Below are positions 14,472-21,452 of a DNA stretch of 24,518 nucleotides, piece after piece; position 1 is the stretch's first letter; each line of letters starts with the position of its first letter. The stretch spans positions 1 to 24,518 of the forward strand of contig CAZZVQ010000079.1 of NCBI GenBank assembly GCA_964657565.1, given 5' to 3'. Position numbers and translations under genes: made by a program. Below the pieces are notes generated by a model. That model searched no databases and was not told the origin of the DNA. It was given only the letters and a program-made list of their open reading frames with translations. Source of the DNA: JAVVHH01 sp964657565. Lineage in GTDB: Bacteria > Pseudomonadota > Alphaproteobacteria > Acetobacterales > Acetobacteraceae.

Positions 14472-15860
14472 TCACACCGAGTGCGCCCGCAGCTGCTCGT
14501 ATTCGGCCTTCGGCACCTCGATCGGATTGCGGCTGCCGAGATCCTTCACATGCACCCGGAAGGTCTCGCGGGCGGTCATGGCCGAAACCGCGGCGATCAG
14601 CGTGATGCCGAAGGCGATGCTGCCGACGGTGAACGGGATACCCACCGAGCCCGGCGGGGCCACGTAGGCGAACAGGGCCGGCAGCAGCGCGGTGATGGTG
14701 GTGCCGACGTTTTGCGAGATCGCCATGGCGGTGACGCGCACGCGGGTGGCGAACAGCTCCGGGTAGAAGCTGGGGAACACCGCGTTGTAGCCCTGGTAGA
14801 CGACGCCCCACATCAGCAGCGACATGGCGATGGCCAGCGGCACGCTGTGGATGCTGATGGCGTAGAGATAGGCGTAGCAGAGCAGTCCGGAGCCGATGGC
14901 GCCGACGATGATGGGCGGGCGGCGTCCGATCTTGTCGGAGAGGTTGCCGACGAAGGGGATCACCAGGACGGCCAGGATGTTGCCGAGGACCGGGATCCAT
15001 AGATAGACGGATTTCTCGAAGCCGATCCCATAGGCCGGCTGCACCGCGTAGGCGGCGCCGAACACGGTGGCGATGACCGGGACGGTATTCATCAGCGCCA
15101 TGCAGACGACGCGCAGCATGTCGTCCCAGGAGAGGCGGAAGGCTTCCGGGATGGGCGCGCGGGCGACGGCGCCGACCTGCTCCTCTTCGGCGAAGGCGGG
15201 CGTCTCGTCGACTTCCCTGCGGATGATGTAGCCGGCGATGATGACGACGACGCTGAGCAGGAACGGGATGCGCCAGCCGTAGGAATTGAATGCGTCGGTC
15301 GGCATGTAGGCGGCGAGCGGCAGGAAGACGGCGGCGGCCATGATCTGGCCGGCCTGGACGCCCTGCAGGGTGAAGCTGGCGAAGAAGCCGCGGCGGCCGA
15401 ACGGAGCGTGTTCGAGGATCATGCAGCTGGAGCCGGCGATCTCGCCGGCGACCGCGAAGCCTTGGATGAGCCGCAGGGCGACGAGCAGGACCGGCGCCCA
15501 GAGCCCGACCGTGGCATAGGTCGGCAGCAGGCCGACGGCCATGGTCGAGAAGCCCATCAGGAACATGCAGATCAGCAGGACGTTCTTGCGGCCGTGGGTG
15601 TCGCCGAGATGGCCGAGGACGAAGGCGCCGATCGGGCGGGCGACGTAGCCGACGCCGTAGGTGGCGAGCGAGGCGATGATGGCGATGGCCGGGTCGGTGG
15701 AGGGGAAGAAGAGCTGGGGGAACACCAGCGACGCGGCGGTCGCGTAGATGAAGAAGTCATAGTATTCGAGCGCCGAGCCGATCCAGCCGCTCGCGGTCGC
15801 CTTCTTGGTCTGGTGTCGTCCGGCAGGTTCGCCGGCCCCGCCATGGGCTCCGTAACTCAT
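14472..15860 (-). CDS. MFS transporter, metabolite:H+ symporter family (candidate quinate/shikimate/protocatechuate importer)
   Basis: A 462-residue, 12-helix inner-membrane transporter of the metabolite:proton symporter branch (ShiA, PcaT, ProP relatives). Family marks: GSALEYYDFFIYATAASLVF at the first helix, the loop RPIGAFVLGHLGDTHGRK between helices 2 and 3, GFAVAGEIAG, ILEHAPFGRRG, and a repeat loop GNLSDKIGRRP in the second half. The GEWGG signature common in this family reads GEIAG here. The start ATG 15860 has GGGAGG five bases upstream. It is the last gene of the minus-strand operon, 20 bases after the dehydrogenase, and is followed by a perfect hairpin. From context it likely brings quinate, shikimate or a related acid into the cell. 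The substrate is inferred only from its neighbours. Confidence 0.9.
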   Translation of the reverse strand: MSYGAHGGAGEPAGRHQTKKATASGWIGSALEYYDFFIYATAASLVFPQLFFPSTDPAIAIIASLATYGVGYVARPIGAFVLGHLGDTHGRKNVLLICMFLMGFSTMAVGLLPTYATVGLWAPVLLVALRLIQGFAVAGEIAGSSCMILEHAPFGRRGFFASFTLQGVQAGQIMAAAVFLPLAAYMPTDAFNSYGWRIPFLLSVVVIIAGYIIRREVDETPAFAEEEQVGAVARAPIPEAFRLSWDDMLRVVCMALMNTVPVIATVFGAAYAVQPAYGIGFEKSVYLWIPVLGNILAVLVIPFVGNLSDKIGRRPPIIVGAIGSGLLCYAYLYAISIHSVPLAIAMSLLMWGVVYQGYNAVFPSFYPELFATRVRVTAMAISQNVGTTITALLPALFAYVAPPGSVGIPFTVGSIAFGITLIAAVSAMTARETFRVHVKDLGSRNPIEVPKAEYEQLRAHSV

Positions 15861-15880
15861 CGTGTCCTCCCGTTGTATCT

Positions 15881-16714
15881 TTAGTATTCTATCCGTGCGA
15901 GGCCGCGGAGTTCGTCGGCGGTGGCGGTGCCGAAGCCGAAGAACTCCAGATAGGCCGGTATCATCTCGAACAGCATATCGGTGCCGACCTGGACCGGACA
16001 GCCCTTCTGGCGCGCGGCGCGCAATAGGGGCGTGTATTCCTCCTTCATCACGACCTCGCCGACGAAGGTGCCGGGGTCGATGCGGTCGGCCTGGATCGGC
16101 ATCGGGTCGTCGGGCTTCATGCCGAGCGGGGTCGCGTTGACGACCAGGTCGAAGCCGGCCGGGTCGCGCGAGCCGGTCTGGACGTCGAGTTCCGGGTAAT
16201 GCTGGCGCAAGCGCCCAGCCAGGGCCTCGGCGCCTTCGGTGTTCATGTCGAACAGCATCATGCGGGCCGGGCCGGCGGCGCCGAGCGAGGCGGCGATGGC
16301 CGAGCCGACGCCGCCGGCGCCGACCACCAGCACGTGCGCGCCGGCGATCTGCTTGCCCTTGCGCTCGACGCCGCGGACGAAGCCGGCGCCGTCGAACATG
16401 TCGGCCAGCAGCGTCCCGTCCGGCCGCTTGAGCACAGCGTTGGCGGCGCCGGCGATCTGCGCCGTGGGCGTCACCTCGTCGGCCAGGTCGAGGATCGAGA
16501 TCTTGTGCGGCATGGTGATCAGCGCACCGTGCACCGTGGTGCAGCGCATCAGCGCCGGCATCACGGTGGCGAAATCGGCCACCGGGATGCCCATCGGCGC
16601 GACCACGGCGTCGATGTGCCTGGCCTCGAACCAGGGGTTGTAGATCGTCGGCGCCTTGAACGATTCCGTCGGGTAGCCGACGTGGACGATGACCTTGCCG
16701 CGGCCGGTGATCAT
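15881..16714 (-). CDS. Shikimate/quinate dehydrogenase-like protein (AroE family)
   Basis: A 277-residue NAD(P)-dependent dehydrogenase. It has the family's catalytic Lys71 in ALITMPHK, and Asp108 in DMFDGAGF takes the place of the NTDGxGF motif. The nucleotide loop is GAGGVGSA (132-139), and Asp156 after the second strand (LFDMN) predicts NAD rather than NADP, as in catabolic enzymes. The substrate loop is unusual: ESFKAPTIYN stands where canonical AroE has SLSPxxHN, so the second serine is missing. It probably oxidises quinate or shikimate to the 3-dehydro acid feeding AroQ or the dehydratase. It could also act on another polyol acid. ATG 16714 overlaps the BKACE stop by four bases (ATGA), implying coupling. 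A longer upstream frame is antisense-like and was not used. Confidence 0.88.
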   Translation of the reverse strand: MITGRGKVIVHVGYPTESFKAPTIYNPWFEARHIDAVVAPMGIPVADFATVMPALMRCTTVHGALITMPHKISILDLADEVTPTAQIAGAANAVLKRPDGTLLADMFDGAGFVRGVERKGKQIAGAHVLVVGAGGVGSAIAASLGAAGPARMMLFDMNTEGAEALAGRLRQHYPELDVQTGSRDPAGFDLVVNATPLGMKPDDPMPIQADRIDPGTFVGEVVMKEEYTPLLRAARQKGCPVQVGTDMLFEMIPAYLEFFGFGTATADELRGLARIEY

Positions 16715-17538
16715 GATGCGAGGCCGAGCGCCGCCCGGGCCTCGGCCGGCGTGGCGGGGCGGCGGCCGTGCTTGGCGCAGGCTTCGGCGGCGAGCGAGAC
16801 GAGCTCGGCATTGCTGCCGGCCAGGCGGTCCTTGCTGATGCGGACGTTGTCCTCGAGCCCGGTGCGCACGCCGTCGCCGCCGCGGGCCAGCACCCACTCC
16901 ATCACCCGCGCCTGGTTGGCGCCGATGCCGGCGGCGGTCCAGGTCGCCTTGGGCAGTTGGCGGCGGATTTCGCCGAGCATGAGGTCGAGCAGGTGCTCGT
17001 CGGCCGGCAGGGCGTTCTTGACGCCCATGACCACCTGCACATGCGGCCGCTCGTCCATCAGGCCGGCGTCGATCAGCCGCTTGGCGCCGTGGATATGGCT
17101 CAGGTCGAACAGCTCGATCTCCGGGCGGACGTCGAATTGCTGCATCTTGGTGGCCAGGTCGGTCACCAGGGAGGCCGAGTTCTCGTAGATGATGGTGGGG
17201 AAATTGACCGAGCCCGTGCTGAGCGAGGCCATGTCGGGCCGGTGTTCGAGGGCGTTGCCGCGGGCGGCCGGGTCGCGGCCGCGGCCGCCGGTGGAGAATT
17301 GGACGATCATGCCCGGGCAGTGCTTGCGGATGCCGGCTTGGACCTCGGCGAAGCGGGCCGGGTCGCTGGAGGAGTTCTCCTGGTCGTCGCGGACGTGGAT
17401 GTGGACGAGCGAGGCGCCGGCCTCGAACGCCTGATGGGTGCTCTCGATCTGCTCGGCCGGCATGGTCGGGACGGCGGGATTATCCTTCTTGCGCGGCACC
17501 GATCCGGTGATGGCGCACGCGATGACGATGGGCTGCAT
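16711..17538 (-). CDS. Beta-keto acid cleavage enzyme (BKACE, formerly DUF849)
   Basis: A 275-residue TIM-barrel zinc enzyme of the 3-keto-5-aminohexanoate cleavage family, which condenses a beta-keto acid with acetyl-CoA to give acetoacetate and a new acyl-CoA. Visible: CAITGS (8-13); zinc ligands His46 and His48 in VHIHVRDD; Ser82 in QFSTGGRG; LSTGSVNF; EIELFD; Arg225 in GVRTGLEDN with Glu229 (third zinc ligand) and Asp230. After CAITGS comes VPRKKDNP, which is basic and lacks the acidic residue used by the lysine-pathway enzyme to hold an amino group. This suggests an anionic substrate. In this operon beta-ketoadipate is the obvious candidate. The start ATG 17538 has GGGAGGG ten bases upstream. 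It follows pcaG after a 148-base gap with two REP-like elements. Confidence 0.92.
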   Translation of the reverse strand: MQPIVIACAITGSVPRKKDNPAVPTMPAEQIESTHQAFEAGASLVHIHVRDDQENSSSDPARFAEVQAGIRKHCPGMIVQFSTGGRGRDPAARGNALEHRPDMASLSTGSVNFPTIIYENSASLVTDLATKMQQFDVRPEIELFDLSHIHGAKRLIDAGLMDERPHVQVVMGVKNALPADEHLLDLMLGEIRRQLPKATWTAAGIGANQARVMEWVLARGGDGVRTGLEDNVRISKDRLAGSNAELVSLAAEACAKHGRRPATPAEARAALGLAS

Positions 17539-17562
17539 GTTTGTTCATCCCTCCCTGCAAAG

Positions 17563-17598
17563 CCCTCTCCCGTTGGGAGAGGGTTGGGTGAGGGTGGG
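17563..17598 (-). repeat. REP-like palindrome, copy 2
   Basis: CCCTCTCCC (17563-17571) and GGGAGAGGG (17575-17583) form a perfect 9-bp stem with a GTT loop, then TTGGGTGAGGGTGGG. It is inverted relative to copies 1 and 3. It sits between pcaG and BKACE, 25 bases from the BKACE start. Confidence 0.75.
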
Positions 17599-17629
17599 TC
17601 CACAGGCGCAAAGCTCACGCTTGCTGGAC
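17597..17629. repeat. Short inverted repeat linking two REP-like elements
   Basis: GGTCCA near 17597-17602 and TGGACC near 17624-17629 are perfect inverted copies in the spacer between palindromes 2 and 3. The three hairpins together make a composite BIME-like unit. Confidence 0.45.
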
Positions 17630-17634
17630 CGACC

Positions 17635-17672
17635 ACCCTTATCCCGGCCTTCTCCCGCTGGCGGGAGAAGGA
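17635..17672 (+). repeat. REP-like palindrome, copy 3
   Basis: Begins CACCCTTATCCCGG; CCTTCTCCCGC (17648-17658) and GCGGGAGAAGG (17661-17671) form a perfect 11-bp stem. On the operon's strand a TTTTTTCTC run precedes the hairpin, so it is not a standard terminator for pcaG. It may stabilise the pcaHG message or lower expression of the genes after it. Confidence 0.75.
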
Positions 17673-17686
17673 GAAAAAACCTGGGC

Positions 17687-18304
17687 TTAGATGTCGAAGA
17701 AAACGGTCTCGTTCTCGCCCTGCAATCGGATGTCGAACACGTAGGTCGGCGTCCCGCCCCGGTCCTCGCGGCGGGCGATCAGCGTGTCGCGGCGGAGCGC
17801 CGGTTCGATCATGCGCAGGACGGGGTCGTCGGCGTTGAGGGTGGTTTCGTCGGCGAAATACATGCGGGTCGAGAGGCCGATGTTGATGCCGCGCGAGACG
17901 AGCCAGAATCCGATGTGCGGCGCCATGGGCTTGTGGCCGCGGCGGCCGATCACGGCGCCGGGCTTGATGGTTTCGAACCACCAGAGTCCGGTCTCGAAAT
18001 CCGTCCCGGTCCGGCCCCAGCCGCGGAAGCCGGGGTCGAGCGGCTTGTCCTGCTGGTCGGCCGGGTGGTTGTAGCGGCCGGCGGCGTTGGCCTGCCAGAT
18101 TTCGAGCAGAACGTCGCGGCAGGGCGCGCCGAGGCCATCCAGCACGCGCCCCTCGATGCGGATGCGCTCGCCCTCGCCGCCGAGCACGTTGGAGAACGGC
18201 TTGTCGAAGATGTCGAACCCGGCCTGATGCGGGATCAGGCCGATATGCACGTACGGGCCCGCGGTTTGCGAGGCGGTTTCCGGCAGGTAGGTCAGCGTGG
18301 TCAT
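17687..18304 (-). CDS. pcaG: Protocatechuate 3,4-dioxygenase, alpha subunit
   Basis: A 205-residue structural partner of PcaH in the (alpha-beta)n intradiol dioxygenase that opens protocatechuate to 3-carboxy-cis,cis-muconate. Family pattern: ETASQTAGPYVHIGL near the N terminus; RIRIEGRVLDGLGAPCRDVL (48-67); LEIWQANAAGRYNHP; GFRGWGRTGTD; and APHIGFWLVSRGINIGLSTR, then MYFADE. The end VFDIRLQGENETVFFDI is typical. As expected for the alpha chain, the beta-chain iron-ligand set is not fully present (for example APHIGF instead of AHIHF). It starts at ATG 18304, four bases after pcaH, with a weak ribosome site. The order pcaH then pcaG is the standard arrangement. The message continues into a gap containing two REP-like hairpins before BKACE. 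Confidence 0.96.
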   Translation of the reverse strand: MTTLTYLPETASQTAGPYVHIGLIPHQAGFDIFDKPFSNVLGGEGERIRIEGRVLDGLGAPCRDVLLEIWQANAAGRYNHPADQQDKPLDPGFRGWGRTGTDFETGLWWFETIKPGAVIGRRGHKPMAPHIGFWLVSRGINIGLSTRMYFADETTLNADDPVLRMIEPALRRDTLIARREDRGGTPTYVFDIRLQGENETVFFDI

Positions 18305-18308
18305 CGGC

Positions 18309-19040
18309 TCAGTTCCCGTGCAGCTTGTTTTCGAACACCGTCGAGCGCTTGCCGCGCAGCACGATGTCGAAGCGGTAGGCCAGGGTGTCCAGCGGGATCG
18401 AGGCGTTGAAATCGAGCTTGGCGACCAGCCGCTCGCGGGCGGCGGGGTCGGGGATGGTGGCGAGGATGGAGTCCTTCGGGATGAGCGGATCGCCCTCGAA
18501 ATACATCTGCGTGATGAGCCGCTGCGCCCAGCCGCTGCCCATCAGCGAGAAGTGGATGTGCGCCGGACGCCAGGAATTGACGTGGTTGCGGAAGGGGTAC
18601 GCGCCGGGCTTGACGGTGCGGAAGACGTAGTAGCCGGTCGCGTCGGTGAGCATGCGGCCGCAGCCGCCGAAATTCGGGTCGATGGGGGCGAGATAGGTGT
18701 CGTTGCGGTGGCGGTAGCGGCCGCCGGCGTTGGCTTGCCAGACCTCGACAAGGGTGTGCGGCACGCCGCGGCCGCTCTCATCGACCACGCGGCCGTGCAC
18801 GATAGTGCGTTCGCCGATCGGTTCGCCGGTTTTGGCGTAGTTGAGGATCATGTCGTGGTCGAGCGGACCGAGCTCGTCCTGGCCGAACACCGGGCCGGTG
18901 GTCTCGGAGAGCGAGTTCTGCAGCGACCACAGCGCCAGCTTGGGCGAGCGGAGCACGCTGGTCTTGTAGCCCGGCGTGTAGCCCGGGGGCTGCAGGGTCC
19001 GGTCGCGCTGGAAGAATTCCTCGGTTGGCGTGTGCGGCAT
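18309..19040 (-). CDS. pcaH: Protocatechuate 3,4-dioxygenase, beta subunit
   Basis: A 243-residue catalytic subunit holding the non-heme Fe(III) of protocatechuate 3,4-dioxygenase. All four expected ligands are visible: Tyr116 (NDTYLAPIDP), Tyr148 (PGAYPFRN), His161 and His163 (RPAHIHF). Upstream are the family's RTLQPPGYTPGYKTSVLRSP motif and the intradiol core IVHGRVVDESGRGVPHTLVE. Length is normal. ATG 19040 is behind GAGG five bases away and lies two bases after the stop of the dehydroshikimate dehydratase gene, so the enzyme making protocatechuate and the one cleaving it are tightly coupled. A longer upstream frame is an antisense shadow. It acts in the cytoplasm as a complex with PcaG. 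Confidence 0.97.
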   Translation of the reverse strand: MPHTPTEEFFQRDRTLQPPGYTPGYKTSVLRSPKLALWSLQNSLSETTGPVFGQDELGPLDHDMILNYAKTGEPIGERTIVHGRVVDESGRGVPHTLVEVWQANAGGRYRHRNDTYLAPIDPNFGGCGRMLTDATGYYVFRTVKPGAYPFRNHVNSWRPAHIHFSLMGSGWAQRLITQMYFEGDPLIPKDSILATIPDPAARERLVAKLDFNASIPLDTLAYRFDIVLRGKRSTVFENKLHGN

Positions 19041-19042
19041 AC

Positions 19043-20884
19043 TCACCTCGATGGCACGTAACGGCGGGCCTGACCGGCCATGCGGATGGCGGCGTTGGCG
19101 GCGCCGAAACCGGCATAGCCTCCCCGCCGCTCGACGATCTCGAAGAAGAACCGGCTCTGGAAGCTCTCGGTATAGGCGTGCAGGAACTCGGCGTCGCCGG
19201 CGGCATCGTAGAGGAGGCCGAGCTCCTCCATGCGCGACAGGGCGGCGTCGCCGAGGGGGAAGCGGGAGGCGATGTCTTCGTAGTAGTTCGGCGGGATCAT
19301 CAGCGTCGGGGCGCCGGACGCCTCGGCGGCGGCGAGGCTGGCGGCGGCGTCGTTGGTGGCGAGGGCGATATGCTGGATGCCGGCGCCGGCGAAGGCGGAG
19401 ACGAAGCGGTTGGTGACGGTGTTCTGGGCTTCGGAGATGTTGAAGACCAGCCGCAGCGTGCCGGCGTCGTTGACCATGGCGCGGCTCTGGATGAGGCCGA
19501 ACGGGTCCGGCAAGTCGAAGACGGGCTGGGGCGACAGGCCGAACAGCGAGCGCCAGAACAGGACGTGGGTATCGAGCTGCCATGCCGGGAGCGCGAAGGC
19601 CAGGTGATCGATGCTGCCCAGTCCGGCTGGCCGGGCGGGGGCGTCGACCAACTCGAAGTCCGCGGCCCAGAAATCCTGATCGCGCGCCACCAGATAGACC
19701 AGGGTGCCGTCCGGGCTGCGGATGGCAGGGATCTGCGCTTCGCCGGCGCCGGTCCGCTCGCGCCAGTCCGGGATCAGCAGGGTGCGGGCGCGCTCGACGG
19801 CACGGGCCGGGTCGTCGACGCGGAGCGCCATGGCGCAGACGGAGGGTCCGTGGTGCTGGAAGTGCTCGGAGGCGGCGCTGTCCTGCTCGCTGTTGAGGAC
19901 GAAGTTGATCCGCCCCTGGCGATACAGCTCGACGTCCTTGGTGCGGTGGCGCCCGGCCAGCACGAAGCCGAGCTGGCGCAGCCACACGGCCAGCGCGGCG
20001 CGGGTTTCGGGATCGACGGCGAATTCCAGGAACTCGACGCCGTCGATGTCGGCCGGCTTGGCCAGCCCCTGCCCGGTCGCGGTGGCCTCGGCCAGGATCA
20101 GCGAGCGGAGGCCGTCGCGCGCGATCATGCGCGATGGGGCGGAGCGGAAATGGTCGTTGAAGACTTCGAGCGAGAGCGGCCCGGCATAGCCGCTGGCCAG
20201 CACCGCGCGCAGGAAGCCGTCGACGTCCAGCTCGCCCTGGCCGGGGAAGCTGCGGAAATGCCGGCTCCAGGACAGCACGTCCATGTCGCGCTTCGGCGCG
20301 TCGGCGAGTTGGACGAAGAAAATGCGCTCGCCGGGCAGGTCGGCGATGCCGGCGGGGTCGTCGCCGAGGGCGAGGGTGTGGAAGCTGTCGACGATGAGGC
20401 CGAGCGCCGGATGGTCCGCCATTTGGACGATGCGCCAGGCGTGACTCCAGAGGCGGATGTGCTTGCCCCAGGACAGCGCCTCGAAGCCGACCCGCAGCCC
20501 GCGCTGGGCGGCGCGCTCGGCCATCTCGCGCAGGTCCGCCGCGGCGCGAGCGTCGTCGTCGAGCGTGGCCGGCTGGGTGTTGCTGCAGACCAGCACCAAC
20601 TCGGCGCCCAGCTCCTGCATGACGTCGAACTTGCGCTCGGCGCGGTCGAGATTGCGGGCCCGTTGCGGCTCGGGCATCGCCTCGAAGTCGCGGAACGGCT
20701 GATAGAGGTCGAGCGCGATGCCGAGGTCCTCGGCCATGGCCCGCAGGTCGGACGGGGTGCCGTCGAACGCGAGTAGGTCCGCCTCCATCACCTCGACGGC
20801 GTCGAAGCCGACCAGGGACGCCGCTTCCAGCTTGTCCGCCAGGGTGCCGCTGAGCGCGACCGTGGCGATCGCCTTGCGCCGCAT
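19043..20884 (-). CDS. quiC: 3-dehydroshikimate dehydratase fused to an HPPD-like domain (QuiC1/QsuB type)
   Basis: A 613-residue fusion converting 3-dehydroshikimate to protocatechuate. Residues 1-275 form a sugar-isomerase-like TIM barrel (AP endonuclease family 2) with the metal ligands expected from QuiC1: Glu135 (VGFEALSW), Asp166 and His169 (VDSFHTLAL), Gln192 (FVQLADAP) and Glu240 (LSLEVFNDHF). Residues about 280-613 are two vicinal-oxygen-chelate modules resembling 4-hydroxyphenylpyruvate dioxygenase, with the complete 2-His-1-Glu iron set: His427 (IDHLAF), His505 (IQHIALAT) and Glu582 (FFFEIVER). The activity of this second domain in such fusions is not settled. ATG 20884 overlaps the aroQ stop (TGATG); a TTG one codon earlier is the alternative. 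It lies two bases before pcaH, so product is made next to its consuming enzyme. Confidence 0.95.
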   Translation of the reverse strand: MRRKAIATVALSGTLADKLEAASLVGFDAVEVMEADLLAFDGTPSDLRAMAEDLGIALDLYQPFRDFEAMPEPQRARNLDRAERKFDVMQELGAELVLVCSNTQPATLDDDARAAADLREMAERAAQRGLRVGFEALSWGKHIRLWSHAWRIVQMADHPALGLIVDSFHTLALGDDPAGIADLPGERIFFVQLADAPKRDMDVLSWSRHFRSFPGQGELDVDGFLRAVLASGYAGPLSLEVFNDHFRSAPSRMIARDGLRSLILAEATATGQGLAKPADIDGVEFLEFAVDPETRAALAVWLRQLGFVLAGRHRTKDVELYRQGRINFVLNSEQDSAASEHFQHHGPSVCAMALRVDDPARAVERARTLLIPDWRERTGAGEAQIPAIRSPDGTLVYLVARDQDFWAADFELVDAPARPAGLGSIDHLAFALPAWQLDTHVLFWRSLFGLSPQPVFDLPDPFGLIQSRAMVNDAGTLRLVFNISEAQNTVTNRFVSAFAGAGIQHIALATNDAAASLAAAEASGAPTLMIPPNYYEDIASRFPLGDAALSRMEELGLLYDAAGDAEFLHAYTESFQSRFFFEIVERRGGYAGFGAANAAIRMAGQARRYVPSR

Positions 20885-21330
20885 CAACCGGCCTGGTCCG
20901 CCAGCGCCGCGACCCGGCGCAGGGCGAGCAGGTATCCCTGCGTGCCGAGCCCGGCGATGATGCCGTCCGCGCGCATCGATACGTAGGACAGGTGGCGGAA
21001 GGCCTCGCGCTTGTGGATGTTGGAGATGTGCACCTCGATGACCGGGTTTTCGAACGTGTTGAGCGCGTCGAGCAGGGCGACGGAGGTGTGGGTGAAGGCG
21101 GCCGGGTTGATGACGATGCCGACCGCCTCGGCGCGGGCCTCGTGGACCCAGTCGATCAGCTCGTATTCACGGTTGCTCTGATGGAACCGTATGTCCAGGC
21201 CGAGTTCGGTGCCCAAGGCCCGGCAGTCGCGCTCCACGTCGGCCATCGTCTCGTGCCCGTAGATATGCGGTTGGCGTTGGCCGAGCAGGTTGAGGTTGGG
21301 GCCGTTCAAGACGTAGACGAGCCGGCTCAT
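20884..21330 (-). CDS. aroQ: 3-dehydroquinate dehydratase, type II
   Basis: A 148-residue dodecameric-type dehydratase interconverting 3-dehydroquinate and 3-dehydroshikimate. Active-site residues are in place: NGPNLNLLG; Arg19 and the catalytic Tyr24 in QRQPHIYG; HQSNREYELIDWVHEA; Asn75 in INPAAFTHTS; His101 in EVHISN; and Arg112 in KREAFRHLS. The start ATG 21330 has CGGAG seven bases upstream. It is the first gene of the minus-strand operon, so here it probably serves catabolism of quinate or dehydroquinate (QuiB role) rather than, or as well as, aromatic amino acid synthesis. Its stop overlaps the next start by one base. It is divergent from an HbpS/GlcG-like gene across 122 bases that should contain the operon promoter. 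Confidence 0.96.
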   Translation of the reverse strand: MSRLVYVLNGPNLNLLGQRQPHIYGHETMADVERDCRALGTELGLDIRFHQSNREYELIDWVHEARAEAVGIVINPAAFTHTSVALLDALNTFENPVIEVHISNIHKREAFRHLSYVSMRADGIIAGLGTQGYLLALRRVAALADQAG

Positions 21331-21403
21331 GACGTTGCTCCGCGTATCCTTCGGCCGTTCAGCCGATTTTCAGCAGACGAGACCGCGATATCCGTTTTGG
21401 CGC

Positions 21404-21416
21404 AAGCCCTAGGCTT
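21404..21416. promoter_or_regulatory. Small palindrome in the divergent aroQ / hbpS-like promoter region
   Basis: AAGCC-CTA-GGCTT is a perfect inverted repeat with a three-base centre. It sits between weak -35-like TTGGCG (21397-21402) and -10-like TGTAGA (21420-21425) boxes spaced by 17 bases on the plus strand. It is the best operator-like site seen in the 122-base gap. No regulator gene is in the window. Confidence 0.3.
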
Positions 21417-21452
21417 CGGTGTAGAAGCCGGCACCGCAGGAGGAGTCGCACT

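Noticed and set aside
17635..17672. Intrinsic terminator after pcaG
   Set aside because: On the operon's strand the T-run comes before, not after, the hairpin, and the sequence matches the dispersed palindrome family.
19043..20887. Start of the dehydroshikimate dehydratase at TTG 20887
   Set aside because: The next codon is ATG 20884, which makes the TGATG overlap seen elsewhere in the window and fits family residue numbering better.
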